Source of the DNA: a virus
Direction: 5' to 3' (one strand)
IMG/VR virus record: IMGVR_UViG_3300025646_000013
Span: 40,281 to 104,280 of that record
DNA length: 64,000 bases
The position numbers and the translations under genes are program-made. The notes beneath the pieces are model-generated. The model ran no database searches. It was not told where the DNA came from and worked only from the letters and a program-made list of their open reading frames with translations. Shown piece by piece: positions 58,267 to 64,000 of the stretch (positions are counted from its first letter, which is position 1; each line of letters starts with the position of its first letter).

Positions 58267-58532
58267 TCCACTACCTCACTAACAGGAACTTCTGGCGCAA
58301 CGAATACATCAGCATCAGCATCGTAAGTCATACCGACACCAGCGTATTGTCCTCGGAAGTTACCGTTATACGAAGTCTGTTTCCAAATCTTTCCTGAGCC
58401 GTGAACGCTGGTCAGGTAGGCGATACCAACTGCTTCGGATTCGTTTCCGTTCTCATCAAGCAAGTTATGGTTGTCCACCACCGATACTCGGTACACGATG
58501 TTGTTGTTATCTAGCCAAGCGAAGTGAGCCAT
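58263..58532 (-). CDS. Small fibre-block protein, YAGI/DVFVAP family
   Basis: Protein of 89 residues: MAHFAWLDNNNIVYRVSVVD, then SGKIWKQTSYNGNFRGQYAGV and DADVFVAPE. It is a clear paralogue of the 121-residue protein at 60.1-60.5 kb (AQINSDNVVTQVIVVS, KQTSYNNNFRKRYAGI). It overlaps adhesin 1 by four bases, so they are expressed together. Probably a fibre-attachment or chaperone protein of the adhesin. Confidence 0.77.
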   Translation of the reverse strand: MAHFAWLDNNNIVYRVSVVDNHNLLDENGNESEAVGIAYLTSVHGSGKIWKQTSYNGNFRGQYAGVGMTYDADADVFVAPEVPVSEVVE

Positions 58533-58534
58533 TG

Positions 58535-59362
58535 TTACACCTTGAACCTTAGATAGACGATGCCTGAACCACCCATGCCACCGTTGTTACCGCCAGTCGG
58601 ACCACCTTTGCCACCATCTCCACTATTTGCAGCACCGTTTACTGTGGCACTACTGTTGCCGCCTTGTCCACCAGTGCCTTTCACCAATGTTGAACCGCCG
58701 ATGAATGCCGACACATCGTAACCTGCTCCACCTGCCCCAGCGGTTGAGCCAGAAGCATTACCGCCAACTGCGCTCGTACCACCTCCACCACCGCCTGCTG
58801 GATTTGAGCCAGTGCCACCCGCATAGCCGCTTACCCCAGGAGCCATTGACGGGAAAGACTGTGTAATCTCATTTCCATTTCCACCGCCACCACAACCACC
58901 AAGACTGCCCTGAATGTCAAATGCACCAGACAAAGCACCTGCGCCGCCGCCACCCCCTGCTACTGATACGCCACCAACACCACCGATAGAAACAGACGAA
59001 CCTTGACCGCCCCCTTGCTGGTCGTAACTAACCCCTCCAGCACCAATGTCTACTGCGTATGTTCCAGCGGCAAGATAAATCGTTGTTTGCATCTTTCCAC
59101 CAGCACCACCACCTCCACCGCCTCTCGCACTCCTGCCCCCACGACCACCTGCTCCACCCGCCGATTGCAGATAAACATCAAACAGTCCTTCTGTAGAAAC
59201 AGTCAAAGTACTGTCACCAGTAAAGGTCAGAAGCGTGTACGCCACACCATCAACCGTGATGCTTGACGATGAGCCACCTGACGCAACGCCATACGACATC
59301 AACGGAACGCTCTGCGTCGTTAGTGACGACACATACCCAAGTTGTCTACGAGCCGTAGCCAT
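58535..59362 (-). CDS. Glycine-rich tail adhesin 2
   Basis: Protein of 275 residues; the first 17 (MATARRQLGYVSSLTTQ) are almost identical to adhesin 4 (MGTARRQLGYVSSLTTQ). The body is Gly-rich like the others and ends GMGGSGIVYLRFKV. The second Arg of ARRQ is AGA here and CGG in adhesin 4. GC-rich. It is preceded, at three bases, by the stop of the 120-residue paralogue. Confidence 0.82.
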   Translation of the reverse strand: MATARRQLGYVSSLTTQSVPLMSYGVASGGSSSSITVDGVAYTLLTFTGDSTLTVSTEGLFDVYLQSAGGAGGRGGRSARGGGGGGAGGKMQTTIYLAAGTYAVDIGAGGVSYDQQGGGQGSSVSIGGVGGVSVAGGGGGAGALSGAFDIQGSLGGCGGGGNGNEITQSFPSMAPGVSGYAGGTGSNPAGGGGGGTSAVGGNASGSTAGAGGAGYDVSAFIGGSTLVKGTGGQGGNSSATVNGAANSGDGGKGGPTGGNNGGMGGSGIVYLRFKV

Positions 59363-59365
59363 CAG

Positions 59366-59728
59366 TTACACCGTAATCTGGTTGACGAACCCGTGAATTG
59401 TAATCACATTTGCTGTTGCGGCAAAAGCACGAACTTCTAAAGCTGAAGAATTGCCTTTTATTAAAAGTCCAGGTGCTATTGTCACCAAACCAGCCTCAGG
59501 CTGAACCGTCAACTCAATAAGATCATCTGGATCTGCGACTCCACCCCATTCAACTGTTAGCTTTACTGCTGAAGCAGACGTATTTTGAGCATATAGCCAA
59601 ACTTCGTCATATGTTGTAGATGTTGTGGAGCCAGTGTGAATAAGGGTTCCAGCAGTTGCTGTATTGGCTACTTTTATAGCTTTGCCATTTGTTGACTCAG
59701 AAAGTTTAACTTTTGTAAATGTGGCCAC
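59366..59728 (-). CDS. Fibre-block beta protein, 120-residue family, copy 1
   Basis: Protein of 120 residues, all beta in pattern: TFTKVKLSESTNGKAIKVA, IHTGSTTSTTYDEVWLYAQN, VITIHGFVNQITV. It is a close paralogue of the copy at 61545-61907 and of the partial gene at the right window edge. Each copy lies next to a glycine-rich adhesin, so the two form a cassette. Ends with an ITV C-terminus and a coupled downstream start. Confidence 0.78.
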   Translation of the reverse strand: MATFTKVKLSESTNGKAIKVANTATAGTLIHTGSTTSTTYDEVWLYAQNTSASAVKLTVEWGGVADPDDLIELTVQPEAGLVTIAPGLLIKGNSSALEVRAFAATANVITIHGFVNQITV

Positions 59729-59737
59729 TTTTTCTCC

Positions 59738-60100
59738 TTAACTAAAAATCTGTGATCCAATAATTGCACTTGCGTCATCTGCTGGAGAACCAGCTTGACC
59801 CCATTCTAAACCGCTACCTGTTGCTGAATTTGCCAAGAGTGCTTGACCATCTGCTGCTCCAGATGGAAGTTTTGCAACAGTGACTGAAGCATTTGCAAGT
59901 TTATCGGTTGTTACCGCCAGGTCTGCAATATCCGTTGTTGCTACGGCATTTGCGGCCAATTCAGTTGTTCCAACAGAACCTGGAGGAATGACTCCAGTAT
60001 AAACATTTAATACCCAAGTAGTTCCATTCCAAGTCCAGCTTCTTCCACCTTCTGAGTGGACGTCATTAACTGACGGACTGTTAGGAAAATCCAAAGGCAT
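59738..60100 (-). CDS. Small fibre-block protein with DFPNSP start
   Basis: Protein of 120 residues: PLDFPNSPSVNDVHSEGGRSW, then TWNGTTWVLN, then a Thr/Ala/Gly-rich helical region and ASAIIGSQIFS. It shares the DFPNSP-x-N-x-V start with the 87-residue protein at 61.9-62.2 kb. Such proteins are widespread small phage fibre components. AT-richer than its adhesin neighbours. Confidence 0.75.
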   Translation of the reverse strand: MPLDFPNSPSVNDVHSEGGRSWTWNGTTWVLNVYTGVIPPGSVGTTELAANAVATTDIADLAVTTDKLANASVTVAKLPSGAADGQALLANSATGSGLEWGQAGSPADDASAIIGSQIFS

Positions 60101-60113
60101 TATTTACTCCTTA

Positions 60114-60479
60114 TTACGCTGGTGTTGCTACTTCATCCCACTGTTGAGTGGATTCATTCCAAGTCCAGTTTCCTTCTTCTGGGCGAGCAACAGGTGCTTC
60201 CCAGTCGGCTGTTTCTGTGTTTAGAGTCCAAGATGGATATGGCTGTGGTGCAACGAATGCATCAAGCTCTGCATTGAATGTATATCCGATCCCAGCATAA
60301 CGTTTGCGGAAATTGTTGTTATAAGATGTTTGTTTCCAAGTACCGCCCAAAAGATTTGTGCAGAATGCGGCTCCAACAGAATCGCTTGCGGGATATTCTC
60401 CACCACCGCAATCATCGTTGGAAACGACAATAACTTGAGTTACAACATTATCTGAGTTGATTTGGGCAAAGTGTGCCAT
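60114..60479 (-). CDS. Fibre-block protein, YAGI/DAFVAP family, long form
   Basis: Protein of 121 residues: the paralogous unit with KQTSYNNNFRKRYAGIGYTF and ELDAFVAPQPYP, plus a 35-residue extension with a second W-T-W-N motif (NWTWNESTQQWDEV). The first ATG is 60479, with GGAGG 9-10 bases upstream. A promoter-like TGATACTAT lies further upstream. Confidence 0.77.
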   Translation of the reverse strand: MAHFAQINSDNVVTQVIVVSNDDCGGGEYPASDSVGAAFCTNLLGGTWKQTSYNNNFRKRYAGIGYTFNAELDAFVAPQPYPSWTLNTETADWEAPVARPEEGNWTWNESTQQWDEVATPA

Positions 60480-60517
60480 TTTAAATTAACCTCCGAAATT
60501 AATATTTTTCTCTGTAA

Positions 60518-60526
60518 ATAGTATCA
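60518..60526 (-). promoter_or_regulatory. Promoter-like TGATACTAT
   Basis: Minus strand reads TGATACTAT about 39-47 bases before ATG 60479, sharing TACTAT with the other boxes. Weaker match. Confidence 0.3.
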
Positions 60527-60575
60527 TAATATTATATAAAAGTCTATTTTTAAAATCAAATTATTAAAAGATGTA

Positions 60576-61535
60576 TTATGCTATTGAAAAAGTTCCCGTT
60601 GAAGTAAATGAATGAACAGTATAAGATCCAACTGTTGTAATTGTTCCTCCTGTAATGGTCTTACCTGCTGCTGATGAAGTTAGATAGCGAATAACTACAA
60701 TTCCTGAACCTCCACTGGCCACATAGTCCTGTCCTGGCATACCTGTTCCACAACCTCCACCACCGCCGCCTAAATTGGCTGTACCAGCGAGGCCGGAGCC
60801 ACCATTTGAATGCTGAGACCAGCCACCGTTTCCTCCTCCACCAGACCCGCCCAAACCACCTCCGTACAGATAGCCAGAAGAGCCAGAACCCCCACCACCA
60901 CCGCCACCATAAGTTACGGCACTGCCGGTTCGATAGCTGTTACTTAATCCAGCACCGCCAGCACCGCTAGAGCCAGCCGTAGTGGAGCCTTCATTGTTCC
61001 CAAATCCTGATGGATTAGATGCTTGGGCACCTGCTCCGCCGCCGCCGCCAGCCTGCATAGGATAGCCAGAGTTATATGGATTTCCCGTAGCACCGTTATT
61101 ACCCTGTCGAGAATCAAGAGAAGTCGCACCTGTAACTGAACCTGACTGACCACCGCCGCCAGAACCTCCACGTTGGGCCGGCGTGGAATAAGTTGAACCT
61201 CTACCACCACCAAACGCCGTTATGTACGAGCCATAGGCGGTACTGGTAGACCAATCGCTACTAAAGATTACTGAATGATTTCCATCACCTAAACGACCAC
61301 CGCCAGCTCCTACAACTACGGTATAAGATCCTAGTGGAATAGTTGAATCTGCCGTAACAACAACTCCTCCACCTCCACCGCCGCCACCATTTGTTCCAGC
61401 TCCAACATTTCCCCCAGAACCACCGCCGCCAACAGCAAGGATATCTACAAGAAATGTTGGTAGACCAGCAACGCCTCGTTTTGTCCAATTAGAAACAGAG
61501 ACACCTGAGCGAGTACGCTCACCAAACCTAGACAT
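60576..61535 (-). CDS. Glycine-rich tail adhesin 3
   Basis: Protein of 319 residues. The N-terminus MSRFGERTRSGVSVSNWTKRG differs from adhesins 1, 2 and 4. The body has many glycine tracts with aromatic/polar loops (GYPMQAGGG, SYRTGSAVTYGG), and the C-terminal 40 residues (TITGGTITTVGSYTVHSF) are beta. Codon use is intermediate between the AT-rich tail block and the GC-rich adhesin islands. Confidence 0.82.
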   Translation of the reverse strand: MSRFGERTRSGVSVSNWTKRGVAGLPTFLVDILAVGGGGSGGNVGAGTNGGGGGGGGVVVTADSTIPLGSYTVVVGAGGGRLGDGNHSVIFSSDWSTSTAYGSYITAFGGGRGSTYSTPAQRGGSGGGGQSGSVTGATSLDSRQGNNGATGNPYNSGYPMQAGGGGGAGAQASNPSGFGNNEGSTTAGSSGAGGAGLSNSYRTGSAVTYGGGGGGGSGSSGYLYGGGLGGSGGGGNGGWSQHSNGGSGLAGTANLGGGGGGCGTGMPGQDYVASGGSGIVVIRYLTSSAAGKTITGGTITTVGSYTVHSFTSTGTFSIA

Positions 61536-61544
61536 TGCAATCCT

Positions 61545-61907
61545 TTATGATACAACCGTCACATAGCCATGTAAAGTTACTACATTGGCTGCTGCTGCAA
61601 AAGCTGTGATTGTTGGGGCTGTTGATGCATTACCTGTTAAGATAAGACCTGGAACGACTAATACCAACCCGCCTTCTGCTGTGATTGTTGATTCAATAAG
61701 ATCATTGGGGCTTGTTGCTCCGCCAAATTCAATTGTCAACTTGCGGTCTGTTGTATCTGTATTTTGTGCGTAAAGCCAAACTTCATGCTGTACCGAAGTA
61801 TTTGTAGAACCCGTATGAACAACGCAAGTATTTGAAGATGTCGTGTCAACCAATACACCTCTACCGTTTGTTGATCCGCTAAATGGAATCTTGCTATATG
61901 TAGCCAT
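61545..61907 (-). CDS. Fibre-block beta protein, 120-residue family, copy 2
   Basis: Protein of 120 residues; MATYSKIPFSGSTNGRGVLVD and VHTGSTNTSVQHEVWLYAQN match copy 1 across its whole length, and it ends VVTLHGYVTVVS. Ribosome site AAGGAG. It lies directly upstream of adhesin 3 on the minus strand, repeating the cassette order of copy 1 with adhesin 2. Confidence 0.78.
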   Translation of the reverse strand: MATYSKIPFSGSTNGRGVLVDTTSSNTCVVHTGSTNTSVQHEVWLYAQNTDTTDRKLTIEFGGATSPNDLIESTITAEGGLVLVVPGLILTGNASTAPTITAFAAAANVVTLHGYVTVVS

Positions 61908-61915
61908 GTTTCTCC

Positions 61916-62179
61916 TTAATTAAAATATTGAGAGGATAATACTATTTGATCATCTTCCCAGCCCGTAACTTTAGTTGTTGAAATCGCCGCCGAAGAAGAA
62001 ATATCTTCATTTATTATAGTACCATTTGCTATTTCTGAAGTAGTTACAGTATTAGCTCCAAGTAGAGCAGATGATTGTAATGTCCATGTGTTTAAAGAAG
62101 AATTATACACCCATGATCTATTACCAACGGTATATACTTCATTATTTGTTGGGGAATTTGGAAAGTCAATAGCCATCAC
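61916..62179 (-). CDS. Small fibre-block protein with DFPNSP start, copy 2
   Basis: Protein of 87 residues: MAIDFPNSPTNNEVYTVGNRSW, then a strand-rich middle and DQIVLSSQYFN. It is a shortened paralogue of the 120-residue protein at 59.7 kb. Overlaps the next gene by four bases. Confidence 0.74.
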   Translation of the reverse strand: MMAIDFPNSPTNNEVYTVGNRSWVYNSSLNTWTLQSSALLGANTVTTSEIANGTIINEDISSSAAISTTKVTGWEDDQIVLSSQYFN

Positions 62180-62388
62180 ACACCTCCAATGATTGCGTTG
62201 ATTTCTTCATCGGTGAGACCGATAGCGGCAAGTTTGGCTTTGGCGGATTCCTTGGCGGCAACAGCGGCGGCTTGCGCCTCTATCTCTCTTTCTACATCAG
62301 CAATCGTCTGTGCATACATGGCGAGTTCTTCTTCGGTCATTGGGCGTTCAACGCCACCGACGTTGATGGTGGGATTATCTGTAGCCAT
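62176..62388 (-). CDS. Small helical fibre-block protein
   Basis: Protein of 70 residues: a strand-like start NPTINVGGVERPMTEEEL, then a long Ala/Glu-rich helix (IADVEREIEAQAAAVAAKES) and LTDEEINAIIGGV. Small helical proteins of this kind lie beside tail-fibre genes in many phages, but the function is not known. It is GC-rich and begins the second GC-rich island. Confidence 0.68.
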   Translation of the reverse strand: MATDNPTINVGGVERPMTEEELAMYAQTIADVEREIEAQAAAVAAKESAKAKLAAIGLTDEEINAIIGGV

Positions 62389-63028
62389 AAACCGTATACT
62401 TCCCCGTGATAGTCCCCGTAGATGGCGTGAGCGTTAGTCCATCGTGAGCGGCGGCGGCGTTGTATTCGGCGGATGTAATGCCGCCATCAAATGCCGCCGT
62501 CGCATTTGCTCCATACCAAGTGCCATGCCACGATGAACGGACTGTCGCGTCTGCGGGCTTTATCACGTCAATGCTAAAACTATTATGTGCAGGCGTCGTT
62601 CCGTTTGCGCCCATAATCGTATGACTTGTTGCGCTATTGGTTACTACGGATACTCCAGCACGCACGTCATAACGGTTGCCAAAATAGTTAGCCCCCGTTA
62701 CGGCTACACCGCTTGCATTTACTTGACACGCCAAACTGCAACTTGCTGACGGCACAAACTCAAAAATAACGCGGTAATTATCGTAAGTGGTGGTAAATAC
62801 ACCAGAAGCAAAAGCAACTGCTGACGATGTGGTAAATGATGCGCTCGTAACATATACCAAACCGCTTGAATGTGTATACACCCAAGCAGAACCGTTCCAA
62901 GAAGCAACACTTGCTGTATCTGTCTCATAGATCAACTGCCCTGTATATGGAACAGAAGGGCGGGTTGTAGAAGTACATACCCCCGGCTTTATAACAGAGC
63001 TTGCACCCAATACTGAACTAAACGGCAT
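62375..63028 (-). CDS. Beta-sandwich receptor-binding/fibre protein
   Basis: Protein of 217 residues. The N-terminus has the fibre-tip text GQLIYETDTASVASWNGSAWVY, and the C-terminal 150 residues form a beta-sandwich-like pattern (YDNYRVIFEFVPSAS, GTITGKYTVYGYR). This layout is common in phage fibre-tip proteins that bind surface glycans. GC-rich; overlaps the small helical gene by 14 bases. Confidence 0.75.
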   Translation of the reverse strand: MPFSSVLGASSVIKPGVCTSTTRPSVPYTGQLIYETDTASVASWNGSAWVYTHSSGLVYVTSASFTTSSAVAFASGVFTTTYDNYRVIFEFVPSASCSLACQVNASGVAVTGANYFGNRYDVRAGVSVVTNSATSHTIMGANGTTPAHNSFSIDVIKPADATVRSSWHGTWYGANATAAFDGGITSAEYNAAAAHDGLTLTPSTGTITGKYTVYGYR

Positions 63029-63073
63029 AATAAAACCTCTTATCTATAGTAAACGAAAATGGGTTATTTGTCA

Positions 63074-63934
63074 TCATGCTCTTGCCACCGTTAGAGATCC
63101 TGTTGTATCCCAAGCAATCCATGTATAGGAACCATCTGTTCCAGTTGTTGTTGTTCCTGTTGATGTGATTGAAAGACCTGTTGCTGCAGATGTGAGCCAA
63201 CGCACGACTACACGACCCGAACCGCCGTTACCACCAGCACCACTAGCACCCTTGATGCCACCGCCACCGCCACCACGGTTTGCCGTCGCATTATTGCCAA
63301 TCGTGGTTGTGCTTCCATTACCGGCATTTGTTCCACCAGTTCCACCAGACGATGAACCGCCTCCGCCACCGCCGCCCGAATACGAAATGGAAGAACCCGT
63401 GTAGTTGTTCGTACTTGCCGCACCACCAGCACCGCCAGCACCGCTAACCCCATTACCTCCTACGCCACCTGCGCCGCCACCGCCGCCTCCGCTTTGTGGG
63501 TCTGAAAGATTTTGACCAGAACCGCCATTGTTTCCCTCGCCAGAGATTCCCGTACCACCTGCGGCATTTGACTGACCACCGCCGCCAGAAGCACCATCGT
63601 GTCCATTGCTGGTGTGTCCACCACCACCACCGCCGTTTGCCGACGAAATAAACGAAGAAGCCGTACCATTATTGCCAGAGTCCAAAGACCTACCCGAACC
63701 ACCAGCACCAACTTTTACCGTGTAAGTCGTTCTACCGATGATTCCTGAACCAGTAACAAATCCACCTGCACCACCGCCACCGCCACAACGGTTGTACCCC
63801 CCAGGAAATGATGCACCGCCACCGCCTCCTCCACCGACAAGCAGAAACTCAACGCTAAGCGTCTGCGGTGAAACAGGCGTGGTCTGTGTCGTTAGTGATG
63901 ACACATACCCAAGTTGCCGACGAGCCGTACCCAT
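63074..63934 (-). CDS. Glycine-rich tail adhesin 4, carrying an ordinary-looking CGG codon
   Basis: Protein of 286 residues beginning MGTARRQLGYVSSLTTQ, near-identical to adhesin 2 at the N-terminus, followed by Gly tracts and ending GSYTWIAWDTTGSLTVARA. The sixth codon is CGG (63917-63919). A +1 shift there would end the protein at once, so it must be read as a normal Arg codon here, unless the gene is not expressed. It lies in a GC-rich segment that may have entered from a phage or host with a normal code. Confidence 0.8.
   Translation of the reverse strand: MGTARRQLGYVSSLTTQTTPVSPQTLSVEFLLVGGGGGGGASFPGGYNRCGGGGGAGGFVTGSGIIGRTTYTVKVGAGGSGRSLDSGNNGTASSFISSANGGGGGGHTSNGHDGASGGGGQSNAAGGTGISGEGNNGGSGQNLSDPQSGGGGGGAGGVGGNGVSGAGGAGGAASTNNYTGSSISYSGGGGGGGSSSGGTGGTNAGNGSTTTIGNNATANRGGGGGGIKGASGAGGNGGSGRVVVRWLTSAATGLSITSTGTTTTGTDGSYTWIAWDTTGSLTVARA
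63917..63919 (-). other. Only in-frame CGG found without a frame break
   Basis: Codon 6 of adhesin 4 reads GCT CGT CGG CAA CTT. A +1 reading gives GGC AAC TTG GGT ATG TGT CAT CAC TAA, which destroys the gene. The paralogue at 58535-59362 has AGA at this codon. Confidence 0.85.
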
Positions 63935-63937
63935 CAG

Positions 63938-64000
63938 TTACACCGAAATCTGATTGACAAACCCGTGAATCGTAATCACATCAGCAGTCGCAGCAAACGC
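63938..64000 (-). CDS. Fibre-block beta protein, 120-residue family, copy 3 (partial, right edge)
   Basis: The last 20 codons are visible: AFAATADVITIHGFVNQISV then TAA. They match the C-terminus of copy 1 (AFAATANVITIHGFVNQITV) almost exactly. The gene continues beyond the window. It shows that the cassette order (120-residue protein, then glycine-rich adhesin) is repeated a third time. Confidence 0.82.
   Translation of the reverse strand, partial: AFAATADVITIHGFVNQISV

Noticed and set aside
1-64000. Opposite-strand and shifted open frames of 60-140 codons across the window
   Set aside because: They lie inside clear genes on the other strand, lack ribosome sites and have no recognisable domain; many come from Gly/Pro-rich repeats.
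1-64000. tRNA genes, including a four-base-reading tRNA that could act on CGGN
   Set aside because: I saw no cloverleaf in the intergenic gaps, which are mostly under 100 bases. Such a gene could lie elsewhere in the genome.

Overview
This window is part of the late (virion) region of a contractile-tailed phage. It is AT-rich except for GC-richer islands near the right end. Nearly all genes lie on the minus strand. Reading that strand from about 45.7 kb down to the left edge gives neck/connector genes, a sheath-like protein with an Ig-like N-terminus, the tail sheath, three tail-tube paralogues, two tail-assembly chaperones, a 2,209-residue tape-measure candidate, two further very large virion proteins, a baseplate hub, a tail lysin with M15-peptidase and lysozyme-like domains, an OB-like protein, gp25-like and gpJ-like wedge proteins, a metallophosphoesterase, and two giant baseplate or fibre proteins. 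From 46 to 53 kb lies an accessory block with seven 2-oxoglutarate/Fe(II) oxygenases, a glutathione-peroxidase-like protein and a protein resembling DUF6065. From 53 to 64 kb lie tail-fibre/adhesin cassettes: four glycine-rich proteins and several families of small paralogues, mixed with a glycosyltransferase and a sulfotransferase. The host cannot be fixed from this sequence. The lysin shows only that it has peptidoglycan.

The most important observation is that this genome appears to use a +1 translational frameshift at CGG codons. I checked the frame of the CGG triplets I could find in the recognised genes. I found ten genes or gene junctions where the reading frame breaks. In every one, a single in-frame CGG sits at the break, and skipping one base there restores a long open frame. 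I found only one in-frame CGG used as an ordinary codon (63917-63919), in a GC-rich, probably imported adhesin gene. The other arginine codons (AGA, AGG, CGT, CGA) are used normally. Read this way, apparently separate ORFs fuse into very large proteins. The 2,177-, 952- and 500-residue ORFs become one hub protein of about 3,714 residues. The 257- and 1,329-residue ORFs become one protein of about 1,610. The two halves of the lysin become one protein of about 695. A tail-fibre gene, a prolyl-hydroxylase-like gene and a 124-residue proline/cysteine-rich gene that no single frame shows also become intact. ORFs that seemed to lack any ATG (starting near 7326, 17969, 29163 and 55199) are explained as the downstream halves of shifted genes.

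Mechanistically the site has the form NNN-CGG-N, and the codon entered by skipping C is always GGN (Gly). This resembles the yeast Ty1 site CUU-AGG-C, where a scarce Arg codon is bypassed into a Gly codon. The codons before CGG are all different, so a slippery P-site tRNA is unlikely. Failure to decode CGG, or a four-base-reading tRNA, fits better. Nine of the ten sites have a zero-frame stop within five codons, and two share an almost identical downstream sequence. No tRNA genes, CRISPR arrays or insertion sequences were recognised, and no stretch over 300 bases lacks a gene.
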